The notes: generated from the sequence alone by a model not told the origin. 64,000 bases of DNA from Flavobacteriaceae bacterium 3519-10 (GCA_000023725.1 CP001673.1:2180342-2244341), one strand, 5' to 3'; counted from the stretch's first letter, positions 16,955 through 25,974 are shown. Made by a program: numbers and translations.

Positions 16955-17522
16955 TCTCATGTTCGCCTACCTGGCGTTGATATTAATGCTGTTTTCATGC
17001 ACAAAGGAGCAGCCTGAAATGTCGGATCTGGAGAAAATAAGGAATAACACCAACACCGTTTCTTATCCGGTTACCAAAATGGACAGCGCGCAGGCAATTT
17101 CGCTGATTACGAAACAAAAAATTCAGGAATTACTGGATCTTTCTACACTGTACACTTCCGGAAACCGCGATACAGAAATTGATTCGGTGATTTACGCACA
17201 GATGAAAAGTTATTTTACCGAAGGCGATTCCACCAAACTTGCCCCCATTCTAAAAGAACTCGACAGCTTTAAAGTGAAAACCGCGAAAGTAGGAAATATC
17301 GCCGTGAGCAAAGAAGTTTTAGGTACGGACACATTGGATTTCGCACAGTTTAACGTTGAATATTTCGACCAAAAGAACAAGTCGATAGGCACGTTCTCGA
17401 AAAATGCCCAATATATCCTGATGCCCTCGCCGGTCAAATTTAAAAAGGAATTTAAATTCTATTTCGTAAATTTTGATGTGCCACCAGCAAAGGACAGCAC
17501 TTCAGTTGGTGTAACGAGATAG
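16938..17522 (+). CDS. Lipoprotein of unknown function, partner of the 15797 protein
   Basis: I start at the ATG at 16938 (194 residues) because it gives a lipoprotein signal peptide with LMLFSC. A TTG nine bases earlier is in frame but unnecessary. The mature protein is rich in Lys, Thr and Asp and has no motif I recognise. The gene overlaps the 15797 membrane protein by 17 bases, so expression is coupled and the two may work together across the periplasm. Its 3' end overlaps the convergent 5-FTHF cyclo-ligase gene by 64 bases. Confidence 0.65.
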   Translation: MKKINNLMFAYLALILMLFSCTKEQPEMSDLEKIRNNTNTVSYPVTKMDSAQAISLITKQKIQELLDLSTLYTSGNRDTEIDSVIYAQMKSYFTEGDSTKLAPILKELDSFKVKTAKVGNIAVSKEVLGTDTLDFAQFNVEYFDQKNKSIGTFSKNAQYILMPSPVKFKKEFKFYFVNFDVPPAKDSTSVGVTR

Positions 17523-18046
17523 TCGAGCGAAACATCATTTTCCCAAACATCACTGATCTCTTCAGCAGGGCTAAAAAAATTGAGACCTATTTTAAAAGCA
17601 TTCGCATTCACAGTGGCAAAAAAAGTGTCGTAAAAACCTTTACCATATCCTACGCGGTTGCCCGAACGGTCGGCATATAACAGCGGAACGAGCACAAAAT
17701 CAAATGAAGATTCACCCGAATCTTTACTACTTTCGGGCTCAGCAATCCCCCAGGAATTTTTAACCAATCTTGTATCTGAGTTAATTTCGAGCGAAATCAT
17801 TTTACCGTCCACTATTTTAGGAACAAACACGCGTATTGAATTGGTGAAGAAGTAATTTAAAAACGGCACTGTATTCACTTCATGTTTGTCCGTAATTGAT
17901 AAAAAACAGTGCACTTTCTGGTTGGTAACAGGTTTAAATTCAGCAATGAAATTTTTAAAGATTTCTTCTGACATCCGCATAAGTTCCTCGATGGGAAGTC
18001 CTTTTCTTTTTGCGAGGTACAGTTTGCGGATTTCCGATTTGTTCAT
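17459..18046 (-). CDS. 5-formyltetrahydrofolate cyclo-ligase
   Basis: The enzyme uses ATP to convert 5-formyl-THF to 5,10-methenyl-THF, returning folate to the one-carbon pool. I start at the ATG at 18046 (MNKSEIRKLYLAKRKGL, 195 residues); an upstream in-frame start at 18088 would lie within the terminator of trhO. The signature GNRVGYGKGFYDTFF is clear, as is the N-terminal KxxLRK-type ATP/folate region. The last 64 bases overlap the end of the convergent lipoprotein gene, so the two mRNAs are complementary there. Confidence 0.93.
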   Translation of the reverse strand: MNKSEIRKLYLAKRKGLPIEELMRMSEEIFKNFIAEFKPVTNQKVHCFLSITDKHEVNTVPFLNYFFTNSIRVFVPKIVDGKMISLEINSDTRLVKNSWGIAEPESSKDSGESSFDFVLVPLLYADRSGNRVGYGKGFYDTFFATVNANAFKIGLNFFSPAEEISDVWENDVSLDYLVTPTEVLSFAGGTSKFTK

Positions 18047-18060
18047 ATTCAAATTTAGAC

Positions 18061-18085
18061 AAAAAATAGCGCTCCTACGGAGCGC
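18061..18085 (-). terminator. Terminator of trhO
   Basis: GCGCTCC, TAC, GGAGCGC is a perfect 7-base-pair hairpin; on the minus strand it is followed by TATTTTTT. It lies 28 bases after the trhO stop and 15 bases before the cyclo-ligase start. Confidence 0.8.
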
Positions 18086-18113
18086 CATTCATAACATATC
18101 TTCATGTGCAGCG

Positions 18114-19475
18114 TTAATTTTCCGCAACAATTTTATAAATTTTATCCGATAACCGGATTCTGAAAGGCGTTTCAAACGTAATTTGATCTCCTTTATTTGC
18201 GGTTTCGCACGGTCCGCCGTTCGCAAACATTTCCTTGATTGTAAATTCCTGTTCGCCAGTTGTAGGCCCGCTGATCAACACCTTATCGCCTGCCGATAAC
18301 CCGTTACTGTTAATTAAAAACTGCGAGATTTTCGATTTTGTGTAATAATGTTCGGCTTTGCCTACGAGCACTTTTTTCACAGCAATTTTTTGGCGGATAT
18401 TTTTCGTGTTGGCTTTTGCTAAAGGCTGATCCCTCAAATTACCTGAATTTTTAAACTTCAGCGCGTCTGATTTTCCTTTTTTGAAAATTTTGTTCCCAAC
18501 CTGTAAACCTTTGCGCAACTTCGCCTGCTCTTCCAAAGGCAAATGAATGGTTTCCAGACATTCCACAGAACAGCAGTTTTCCATCGCTGTTTTACAATCG
18601 TCGCACTGAATAAACAGCAGGTGACACGCGTCGTTAAAGCAATTGGTGTGGTTATCACACGGTTTTCCGCACTGGTGGCACTGCGAAACTACATCGTCCG
18701 TAATTCTTTCTCCTAACCGGTGATCGAACACGAAGTTTTTACCGATGAACTTACTTTCTATATTTTCTTCTTTGATCTGGCGTGCATATTCAATGATTCC
18801 GCCTTCAAGCTGGAAGACGTTTTTAAAACCTTGGTGCTTGAAATATGCGCTGGCTTTTTCGCAGCGGATACCACCTGTGCAGTACATCAGCAGGTTCTTA
18901 TCTTCTTTAAAATCCTGTAACTGCTCATTAATGATCGGCAAACTTTCCCTGAAAGTTTCTACATCAGGAGTAATTGCTCCTTTAAAATGGCCGACTTCAC
19001 TTTCGTAATGGTTTCTGAAATCAACCACAATCGTGTCCGGATCATCAAGTAAAGTGTTGAATTCTTTGGCTTTAAGGTGAATTCCTTTATTGGTAACATC
19101 AAAAGTTTCATCATTCAAACCGTCGGCGACAATTTTATTTCTGACTTTGATGGTCAATTTTAAAAAAGAATGGTCATCATGCTCTCTGGCGACATTCAGA
19201 CGGATGCCTTTCATGAAATCATACACTTCGAGCGTTTCGCGGAAAGCTTCAAAATGATCTGCCGGAATGCTCATCTGAGCGTTGATTCCTTCGTGCGCAA
19301 CATAAATGCGGCCGAGTGCATCGAGTGCATTCCAGGCTATAAATAATTCGTCGCGAAATTTTTTGGGATCTGAGATTTTGGCGTACGCATAGAAAGACAA
19401 AGTAAGGCGTTGCTTACCGGCTTCATCAATAAGACGGGCTCTTTCTTCTGCGCTTAAAGTGTTGTACAGTTGCAT
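18114..19475 (-). CDS. trhO: tRNA U34 hydroxylase TrhO with extra C-terminal domain
   Basis: TrhO is a rhodanese-family enzyme that uses oxygen to make 5-hydroxyuridine at tRNA position 34. Residues about 1-115 are the acylphosphatase-like N-domain, and 128-235 the rhodanese domain with the active loop YCTGGIRCEKAS (Cys199 and Cys205). Residues 266-306 are the Cys-rich metal-binding part. At 453 residues it is about 100 longer than the E. coli protein. The extra part (about 368-450) reads like the C-terminal beta-barrel of U32 peptidase-type proteins: LSAGDKVLISGP, EFTIKEMFANGG, GDQITFETPF. The core call is firm; the tail call is by sequence pattern only. Confidence 0.9.
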   Translation of the reverse strand: MQLYNTLSAEERARLIDEAGKQRLTLSFYAYAKISDPKKFRDELFIAWNALDALGRIYVAHEGINAQMSIPADHFEAFRETLEVYDFMKGIRLNVAREHDDHSFLKLTIKVRNKIVADGLNDETFDVTNKGIHLKAKEFNTLLDDPDTIVVDFRNHYESEVGHFKGAITPDVETFRESLPIINEQLQDFKEDKNLLMYCTGGIRCEKASAYFKHQGFKNVFQLEGGIIEYARQIKEENIESKFIGKNFVFDHRLGERITDDVVSQCHQCGKPCDNHTNCFNDACHLLFIQCDDCKTAMENCCSVECLETIHLPLEEQAKLRKGLQVGNKIFKKGKSDALKFKNSGNLRDQPLAKANTKNIRQKIAVKKVLVGKAEHYYTKSKISQFLINSNGLSAGDKVLISGPTTGEQEFTIKEMFANGGPCETANKGDQITFETPFRIRLSDKIYKIVAEN

Positions 19476-19510
19476 GCTATAAACGGTTTAAGTGAGAAAA
19501 ATTATGGGTG

Positions 19511-19518
19511 CAAAGATA
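19511..19518 (-). promoter_or_regulatory. -7 element for trhO
   Basis: On the minus strand TATCTTTG fits TAnnTTTG, 35 bases before the ATG. No TTG at the standard spacing. Confidence 0.45.
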
Positions 19519-19647
19519 AAGATTTTGGCCGGAATGGAATTTGAAAACTTGGGAATTCTTTATTTGAGCCCTAGATTATTTTACCACTTAGCCGCCGCGT
19601 GTCCACGACGGATACTGCGAAATCTGTGTAATGGCCGACTGGAAAGC

Positions 19648-20808
19648 TTATAAATTGCTGTAAATGTATTTCAGAATGTTTCTGTCCTCCTCCGTAAAAG
19701 CAACCTTCCGTCTTGCCATTGCCAGTTCGGCAACTTCGTACGCTTTTTCGAGTTTGAATTTTTCGTCGCCTTTCATTCCGCCCCACGAAAAACTATCAAT
19801 TAAGTTGGGTGGAAAGCCGCTTTTGAAGATATTCGCAGCCACACCCACAACTGTGCCGGTATTAAACTGTGTATTTATCGCAGTTTTAGAATGATCTCCC
19901 ATAACCAATCCCGCAAATTGAAGTCCGGTGTTTGCAAACCGTTTGGTTCGGTAGTTCCAGAGTTTTACTTCAGCATAATTGTTTTTAAGGTTGGATGAAT
20001 TGGTATCCGCACCGAGATTACACCATTCGCCAATCACCGAATTACCTACAAAACCGTCGTGGCCTTTGTTTGAATATCCAAAAATTACAATATTATTCAC
20101 CTCGCCACCCACTTTACAGTGCGGACCGACTGTCGTCGCTCCATAAATCTTCGCGCCTAGATTAAACTTAGATTCCTCGCACAGCGCAATCGGGCCGCGC
20201 AGGTTGCAACCTTCCATCACTTCGGCGTCTTTTCCGATATAGATTTTTCCGGTTTTTGTATTTAAAGTCGAAAACTCAACAGAAGCTCCTTCTTCGATAA
20301 ACAGATCTTCCCTGTTTCCAAGAAAACCGTTGGTGGCTGAAAGTTCAGCAGAAACCCTTCCTTTTGTAATCAATTCAAAATCGAAATCAATCGCTTCCTG
20401 ATTAAATGAGAACAAATCTGTAGGTTGCTTATAAAACCGGAGTTCACCTTCAATGTCAGTCATTTTTTCAATCTGGTTCAAAGAGAAATTTTCCATATTG
20501 ATCCGCACGGCGAGGAGTTCGTTATTATACACCAGCGCTTCACCGAGCTTGAGCTCTTTAATCTGCTTCAGAACAGTTTCTGTCGGGAGAAAGTTGGGAA
20601 CCAGAAACAGACTTTCAACCTTTGCTGGCTTTGCAAATTTGTGCTGCAAAAAATCTTCGGTGATGAATGAGATTTCGGAGATATCCAGAAGCCGCTGCCA
20701 TCTTTCGGAAAAAGTGAGGATTCCGCAACGCATCTCTGCAATTGGCCGCGTAAAGGTGAGCGGTAAAAAATCTTCCCAAAACTGGGCGTCGGAAAAAACA
20801 AGCTGCAT
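19648..20808 (-). CDS. GlmU-like putative sugar nucleotidyltransferase
   Basis: This 386-residue protein has an N-terminal nucleotidyltransferase-like region that opens with LPLTFTRPIAEMRCGILTF, and a C-terminal left-handed beta-helix made of hexapeptide repeats (about 185-345), for example IGKDAEVMEGC and VGPHCKVGGEVN. It resembles the GlmU-like proteins of flavobacteria rather than true GlmU, since the usual GxGTRM nucleotide loop is missing. It probably handles an activated sugar for the cell envelope. Substrate and activity are uncertain. It is 148 bases after the L31 gene on the same strand, with a terminator between. Confidence 0.8.
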   Translation of the reverse strand: MQLVFSDAQFWEDFLPLTFTRPIAEMRCGILTFSERWQRLLDISEISFITEDFLQHKFAKPAKVESLFLVPNFLPTETVLKQIKELKLGEALVYNNELLAVRINMENFSLNQIEKMTDIEGELRFYKQPTDLFSFNQEAIDFDFELITKGRVSAELSATNGFLGNREDLFIEEGASVEFSTLNTKTGKIYIGKDAEVMEGCNLRGPIALCEESKFNLGAKIYGATTVGPHCKVGGEVNNIVIFGYSNKGHDGFVGNSVIGEWCNLGADTNSSNLKNNYAEVKLWNYRTKRFANTGLQFAGLVMGDHSKTAINTQFNTGTVVGVAANIFKSGFPPNLIDSFSWGGMKGDEKFKLEKAYEVAELAMARRKVAFTEEDRNILKYIYSNL

Positions 20809-20896
20809 AATTGCGGTTTTAAAATTGGTATTTTAGATTTTGAATTTTGCCGCGATGAGCGTTACTCTACCGCCGCAACCCAAATTTACAATAAAA

Positions 20897-20935
20897 AAAA
20901 GTCCTTCAGTAAGCTGAAAGACTTTAAAAAAAATA
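20897..20935 (-). terminator. Terminator of rpmE2
   Basis: AAAGTCCTTCAG and CTGAAAGACTTT pair with one mismatch around a TAAG loop. T-runs follow on both strands' exits; on the minus strand it lies 21 bases after the L31 stop. Confidence 0.75.
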
Positions 20936-20955
20936 TCATTAAAATTGCTCAAAAA

Positions 20956-21207
20956 TTATTTTGAGAATTTTTTGTACTTGTTCATAAATTTGTCAACTCT
21001 ACCAGCAGTGTCAACCAACTTCACTTTTCCAGTGTAAAAAGGGTGAGAAGTAGAAGAGATCTCCATTTTTACCAATGGATAAGTTTCTCCTTCGTACTCG
21101 ATGGTGTCTTTAGTATCTGCAGTAGATTTACACACAAAAGTCTCGTCATTACTCATATCTTTGAAAACAACAAGTCTATAATTTTCCGGGTGGATTCCGT
21201 TTTTCAT
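20956..21207 (-). CDS. rpmE2: 50S ribosomal protein L31 type B
   Basis: This 83-residue protein is the type B form of L31, shown by [19 protein letters not shown] and [13 protein letters not shown]. It has only one Cys and lacks the CxxC pairs of the zinc-binding type A. L31 bridges the two ribosomal subunits. In many bacteria the zinc-free form replaces the zinc form under zinc limitation; here it has a strong housekeeping promoter and may be the main form. Confidence 0.97.
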   Translation of the reverse strand: MKNGIHPENYRLVVFKDMSNDETFVCKSTADTKDTIEYEGETYPLVKMEISSTSHPFYTGKVKLVDTAGRVDKFMNKYKKFSK

Positions 21208-21279
21208 AATTAGAATTTTAATAAATTAAAGTTTTGCTTCAGAAATAGTAATGGTATTCGTCTGCTAATTTTTAGACCG

Positions 21280-21309
21280 CAAAAGTACAAATAATTTTCT
21301 AATCCGCAA
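21280..21309 (-). promoter_or_regulatory. Promoter of rpmE2
   Basis: On the minus strand TTG, 19 bases, TACTTTTG: the same architecture and -7 sequence as the str-operon promoter. I see no Zur-type palindrome. Confidence 0.75.
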
Positions 21310-21389
21310 ATACTGTTATCAATAATTATAATATTTTTAGGTTCCACATTTTTAATTAAATTTGAGAATTATATCACGATCATATATCA

Positions 21390-22790
21390 ATGAATAAAGT
21401 TAGACTCATCTTCGCTGCTTCCTTTTGGCTTCTGCTTACCGCGATGGCCTGCAACCGCGACGATATATCCTTCGAAAGCCCTTCACAACTGCTGCGCTTT
21501 TCGGCAGACACTCTTTTTCTAGACACGGTTTATAACCAGGTGCGGAGCGAAACTTATGCTGTGAAGATATATAATGATGAAAACAGCGATGTGATGATCC
21601 CAAAAATTTCATTAGAAACAGGCGCCGCATCGCTCTACCGCATTAATTTGGATGGAAAAGCCGGAACCGAGTTTACCAACGTAGCTTTAAGAAAGAAAGA
21701 CAGTTTATTCATTTTTGTAGAAATTGCGCCGGTGGCCAACGCTACAGAAGCTATAGCCGAAGACCGCATCCAGATCACTACACCGGCCGGAAACCAGCAT
21801 GTAACCTTATTTTCAGTGGTTCAGGATGCTGAATTTTACATCCAGACAGAAGATAACCCAAACGTTTTAAGTGAAAACACATCATGGAACAGTGATAAAG
21901 CCAAAATTGTTTTTGGTGACCTCACTTTGAAAGAAGGCAAAACACTTGATATTCAGCAAGGAACTAAAGTTTATTTTTATAAAAACAGCGCTTTAAAAAT
22001 AGCCAAAAACGCAACACTTAACATTGCGGGCGATCTCAACAAAGAAGTGATTTTCCGCGGCGACCGAAACGATACCCGATACGACACTATTCCTAAAAAC
22101 TGGCAGGGAATTTCATTTGAATCCGGCGCGAAATTAAACATGAACTATGCACGGATCTTTGGAGGTACGCGCGGTCTTGAAATGACGGAAACCACCGCCG
22201 TCATTAATAATACGATTATCCACACCCACCAGGAATACGGCATTTACGCCCTAAATTCAAATATCACAGCGGCCAATCTGGTGATGAATAATTGCGGCGA
22301 AGCAACTCTCGGTATTTTCAAAGGTGGAACTTATAACATCACGCATTCTACGCTGGCCAATTACTGGAACTTAAATTCTGCACTCGCCGGACTAGGGATT
22401 TATGCGACGAATGAATACCAAAACGGCACTTCGCTTGAAAACGCCGCCCTGACTTTGAATCTCAGAAACACAATTGTGTACAGCGATAAAGACAATGCCG
22501 TAGTTTTTAAACCAACTTCAGGACAGACCTTTAATTACGTTATTCAGAATTCGTTGCTGAAATATGGGTCTAATGCAGGCTTCAACTTCGACGGAAACGC
22601 AAATATCACCGGATCAATTAAGAATGAAGATCCCAAATTCGAGAATTATTTCACACAGAAAATGAATTTGCGGGTTAAAGATGACTCTCCGGCACGCGGC
22701 AAAGGAAACATTGCGGCAGCGCAGGCCGTTCCACTGGACATTGTAAAAAACTCAAGGTTAAGCTCACCAACGCTCGGCGCGTACCAATAA
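21390..22790 (+). CDS. Lipoprotein with right-handed beta-helix
   Basis: This 466-residue protein has a lipoprotein signal peptide ending LLTAMAC. An N-terminal beta domain (about 25-150) is followed by a stretch of short repeated beta strands (about 165-450) rich in Asn and Thr, for example LNIAGDLNKEVIFRG and YGIYALNSNITAANLVMNN, typical of a pectate-lyase-like parallel beta-helix. Such folds bind or cut polysaccharides, or serve as structural surface proteins. It is likely on the outer membrane. No catalytic triad could be assigned. MazG-like gene follows after 39 bases. Confidence 0.7.
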   Translation: MNKVRLIFAASFWLLLTAMACNRDDISFESPSQLLRFSADTLFLDTVYNQVRSETYAVKIYNDENSDVMIPKISLETGAASLYRINLDGKAGTEFTNVALRKKDSLFIFVEIAPVANATEAIAEDRIQITTPAGNQHVTLFSVVQDAEFYIQTEDNPNVLSENTSWNSDKAKIVFGDLTLKEGKTLDIQQGTKVYFYKNSALKIAKNATLNIAGDLNKEVIFRGDRNDTRYDTIPKNWQGISFESGAKLNMNYARIFGGTRGLEMTETTAVINNTIIHTHQEYGIYALNSNITAANLVMNNCGEATLGIFKGGTYNITHSTLANYWNLNSALAGLGIYATNEYQNGTSLENAALTLNLRNTIVYSDKDNAVVFKPTSGQTFNYVIQNSLLKYGSNAGFNFDGNANITGSIKNEDPKFENYFTQKMNLRVKDDSPARGKGNIAAAQAVPLDIVKNSRLSSPTLGAYQ

Positions 22791-22829
22791 ATATCCGAAG
22801 CCTCGCAAGTTTTGCGGCGCTTTTAAATT

Positions 22830-23156
22830 ATGGAAATCACTAAACTCCAGAACGAAGTTGACGAGTGGATTAAAACCGTCGGCGTCCGTTACTTTAATGA
22901 ACTCACAAACATGGCGATGCTTACCGAAGAAGTGGGCGAAGTAGCCCGGATTATCGCGAGGAGCTATGGCGAGCAAAGCGAAAAAGTATCGGATCAAAGC
23001 AAAGACCTCGGCGAAGAGCTGGCCGATGTTCTGTTCGTAACGCTGTGTCTGGCAAACCAAACCGGTACTGACCTGCAGAAAGCATTCGACGCGAAGATGA
23101 AAAAGAAGACCGAAAGGGACTCCCTGCGGCACCAAAATAATGAAAAACTTAAATAA
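22830..23156 (+). CDS. MazG-like nucleotide pyrophosphohydrolase
   Basis: This 108-residue protein is a single MazG domain. The metal-binding pattern is visible as LTEEVGEVARIIAR and LGEELADVLF, giving the EExxE and ExxD residues that bind magnesium. Such enzymes cut NTPs or modified nucleotides to the monophosphate and pyrophosphate, a house-cleaning role. It is 9 bases before aroA and so is in an operon with it, though no functional link is evident. Confidence 0.88.
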   Translation: MEITKLQNEVDEWIKTVGVRYFNELTNMAMLTEEVGEVARIIARSYGEQSEKVSDQSKDLGEELADVLFVTLCLANQTGTDLQKAFDAKMKKKTERDSLRHQNNEKLK

Positions 23157-23165
23157 TTTGCGTAG

Positions 23166-24398
23166 ATGTTTCTGCAGAAAAGTAAATTAACAGGTAACAA
23201 AACGATAGAGATCAGCGGTTCGAAAAGCATTTCGAATCGCTTATTGATTTTGCAGCATCTCGTAAAGAACATTAAGATCATCAATCTGTCCGATTCTCAG
23301 GACACGCAGCTTCTGCAGGAGGCTTTAAACAGCGATAAAGACCTCATCGATGTTCATCATGCCGGTACCGCAATGCGCTTTCTCACTTCCTATTTTGCGA
23401 TTCAGGATGGGAAAACAGTTACACTGACAGGCTCAGCGCGAATGAAACAGCGGCCGATTAAAAATTTGGTTGACGCATTGCGGGATTTGGGCGCAGATAT
23501 ACAATATCTTGAAAACGAAGGATTTCCGCCGCTTAAAATCGTAGGGAAAAACCTAGAGAAAAACACGGTGACTATTTCCGCAGATATTTCGAGCCAGTTT
23601 ATTACTTCACTTATGCTGGTCGGCGCAAAACTCGAAAACGGCCTTCAGATCAACCTCAGCGGAAAGATCACTTCGAAACCCTATCTCGAGATGACTTTGA
23701 AAATCCTGCGGACGCTCGAAATTCCGAACCAATGGACGGGGAACACAATTTCTATTTCGCCGGCAATACGATCGCAAAAAAGTTCGCAGCCGGTTCCGTT
23801 TGTTGTCGAAAGCGACTGGAGTTCCGCATCGTACTTCTACTCGTTGGCAGCAATTTCTCGTGAAACTGTAAATCTAAGATGCTTTAAACCTTATTCTCTT
23901 CAGGGCGATTCGGTTTTGAAGGAAATTTACTGGAAGTTTTTCGGAGTGAATACCATCTCAGAAGGCGCAGAATCCAGGATCTCACTGATGCCCGAACCTT
24001 TCTTTTCACTGCCGGAAAGCATTTCTCTCGATATGAACGACTGTCCGGACATCGCACAAACGCTTTGCGTAACGGCCACAGCCTTGCAAATCCCTTTCGG
24101 GATCACAGGACTCGCCACTTTAAAAGTGAAGGAAACGGACCGTCTTTTGGCTTTAAAAAATGAACTGTTCAAGATCGGCTGCATCGTAGAAATAACCGAT
24201 GACAGCATTTCGTCTGTAAAATTTTTCGATCCGAATGAAAACATTTGCATCGCTACCTATAACGACCACCGGATGGCGATGAGTTTTGCGCCGTACTGTT
24301 TAGTAAAATCCTTAACCATAGAAAACGCGGAAGTTGTAGAAAAATCCTACCCGAAATTCTGGGACGATCTCAATGAAATCACCGTTATAACAGATTGA
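23166..24398 (+). CDS. aroA: 3-phosphoshikimate 1-carboxyvinyltransferase (EPSP synthase)
   Basis: The enzyme joins phosphoenolpyruvate and shikimate 3-phosphate in the shikimate pathway to aromatic amino acids. At 410 residues it is slightly shorter than the E. coli enzyme (427). Conserved elements are GSKSISNRLLIL for shikimate-phosphate binding, HHAGTAMRFL in place of the usual GNAGTxxR, VESDWSSASYFY and LKVKETDRLLAL. The change of the loop Asn to His is as seen in many Bacteroidota sequences, I believe, but I cannot verify it here. The gene is flanked by mazG-like and SDR genes at 9 and 4 bases, so it is in an operon. Confidence 0.95.
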   Translation: MFLQKSKLTGNKTIEISGSKSISNRLLILQHLVKNIKIINLSDSQDTQLLQEALNSDKDLIDVHHAGTAMRFLTSYFAIQDGKTVTLTGSARMKQRPIKNLVDALRDLGADIQYLENEGFPPLKIVGKNLEKNTVTISADISSQFITSLMLVGAKLENGLQINLSGKITSKPYLEMTLKILRTLEIPNQWTGNTISISPAIRSQKSSQPVPFVVESDWSSASYFYSLAAISRETVNLRCFKPYSLQGDSVLKEIYWKFFGVNTISEGAESRISLMPEPFFSLPESISLDMNDCPDIAQTLCVTATALQIPFGITGLATLKVKETDRLLALKNELFKIGCIVEITDDSISSVKFFDPNENICIATYNDHRMAMSFAPYCLVKSLTIENAEVVEKSYPKFWDDLNEITVITD

Positions 24399-24402
24399 CA
24401 TC

Positions 24403-25191
24403 ATGACGATTATTATTACTGGCAGCTCAACCGGCATCGGTTATACGCTAGCCGAACATTTCGGCCGTTTGGGCCACAAAGTTTTCGGGCTGAGCCGTAA
24501 AGATGCCCAATCTGCTTATTTCACCACCATCCCGACGGACATTACCGACAATGCACAGATCCAACTCGCCGTAGCACAAGTTCTGGACAGCACAGGACAG
24601 ATCGATGTACTGATCAACAACGCGGGTATGGGTATGGTTGGTGCTGTGGAAGATTCTTCGCAGGAAGAAATCCTCAAACTTTTTAATTTGAATCTGGTGG
24701 GATCCGTACAGATGATGAGCGCTGTATTGCCTGCCATGCGCAGCCAGAGATCGGGGAAAATCATCAATATTTCAAGTATTGGGTCTGAAATGGGCTTGCC
24801 GTTCCGTGGATTTTATTCAGCTTCAAAATCGGCTCTTGATAAAGTGACAGAAGCGATCCGCTACGAAGTATCCCAGTGGAATATCAATGTCTGCTCGCTT
24901 CATCTTGGCGATATTAAAACGAAAATTGCTGAAAACCGTATTAAGACAAACGTCTCCGCACCTTACAAAAACACCTTCAACAAAGTTCACTCATTAATGA
25001 ATGCACATGTTGATCAAGGTACCGAATCCGCAGAAGTTGCAGAATACATCGGGAAACTTCTGGCCAGAAAATCATGGAAAGCGCATTATTATTTTGGTAA
25101 ATTCGGTCAGAAAATCGGCGTGCCGCTGAAATGGTTCCTGCCGCAGAATGTATATGAAAACCTGATGCGGAAATATAATAATCTCGATTGA
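24403..25191 (+). CDS. Short-chain dehydrogenase/reductase
   Basis: This 262-residue protein is a classical SDR. The cofactor site is TGSSTGIGYTLAE at the N-terminus, NNAGMGMVG follows near residue 73, the catalytic Ser is in NISSIGS near 123, and YSASKSALDK near residue 137 holds the Tyr and Lys. It is probably NADP(H)-dependent from the general fold. The substrate cannot be told. It starts 4 bases after aroA, so it is co-transcribed, although it is not a known shikimate enzyme. Confidence 0.92.
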   Translation: MTIIITGSSTGIGYTLAEHFGRLGHKVFGLSRKDAQSAYFTTIPTDITDNAQIQLAVAQVLDSTGQIDVLINNAGMGMVGAVEDSSQEEILKLFNLNLVGSVQMMSAVLPAMRSQRSGKIINISSIGSEMGLPFRGFYSASKSALDKVTEAIRYEVSQWNINVCSLHLGDIKTKIAENRIKTNVSAPYKNTFNKVHSLMNAHVDQGTESAEVAEYIGKLLARKSWKAHYYFGKFGQKIGVPLKWFLPQNVYENLMRKYNNLD

Positions 25192-25254
25192 TATTCAGGT
25201 TTTTAACATTACATATTAATCCGCGTCTAATTGACTATAAAACACAAATAAATG

Positions 25255-25262
25255 TATATTTG
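25255..25262 (+). promoter_or_regulatory. -7 element for the 25294 gene
   Basis: TATATTTG fits TAnnTTTG; TTG lies 21 bases upstream at 25231-25233. It is 31 bases before the chosen ATG, and an upstream in-frame start at 25252 would lie inside it. Confidence 0.5.
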
Positions 25263-25293
25263 TGTAGATTCAAAACTTACAAATTACAGATTG

Positions 25294-25971
25294 ATGAAAA
25301 CATTTTTTAGCGTAATGGCGCTTTCGCTGGCAGGTTTAACTATACACGCCCAACAGATAAGTTTAGGAGAAATCTCGCGGATGGCGAAGTTCTCTAAAAT
25401 GATTGACGAGGTGAACAACGGCAAGCAGAAAATAAAATATTCCGATATCGAGGGCAGACCCTATTATAAGCCAGACTTCGCCGTGGCACGTGTAGGCGAC
25501 ACCTCAGGTTCGGTACCAGTACGTTACAACAGTTTTCTCGATACCGTAGAAATACTTGCCGGAATGGAAGTTTACGAAATTCCGCGTGAAGAGTCTTATC
25601 CTAAATTCACTTTCGAAAAAACAGGTGAGAAATTAGTTCTGGTGAATACTCGCGATGAAAATGCGGGCTACTTTTTCGAGCTTGAAGGCGGTAAAAACCG
25701 TCTGCTTAAGAAAGTGGTTACGAAATTCCACGACGCCATACCGCCGCCAAACACCATGATTCCAGGCACTCCTGCCCGATTCGAAATGCTAAAACCGATG
25801 TATTTTATCAAAAGTGAGGCGGGTCTTGTGAAAATTCCAAAAAATGCAAAAGACCTGGCAGAAAGTTTTCCCGAAAAGAAAAGCGAGCTTAACGCCTTTA
25901 TTAAAACCAACAAAATCAAACTCAATCAGGAAGCAGACCTCGTGAAACTCACAAAATTTTTAAATAACTAA
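25294..25971 (+). CDS. Secreted protein of unknown function
   Basis: This 225-residue protein starts at the ATG at 25294, which gives a signal peptide (FFSVMALSLAGLTIHAQQ). The mature part has DIEGRPYYKPDFAVARVG near its start and a hydrophilic, Lys-rich C-terminus. It appears to be a periplasmic or secreted soluble protein with no transmembrane segment after the signal. I do not recognise the family. It has its own promoter and terminator. Confidence 0.65.
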   Translation: MKTFFSVMALSLAGLTIHAQQISLGEISRMAKFSKMIDEVNNGKQKIKYSDIEGRPYYKPDFAVARVGDTSGSVPVRYNSFLDTVEILAGMEVYEIPREESYPKFTFEKTGEKLVLVNTRDENAGYFFELEGGKNRLLKKVVTKFHDAIPPPNTMIPGTPARFEMLKPMYFIKSEAGLVKIPKNAKDLAESFPEKKSELNAFIKTNKIKLNQEADLVKLTKFLNN

Positions 25972-25974
25972 GAT

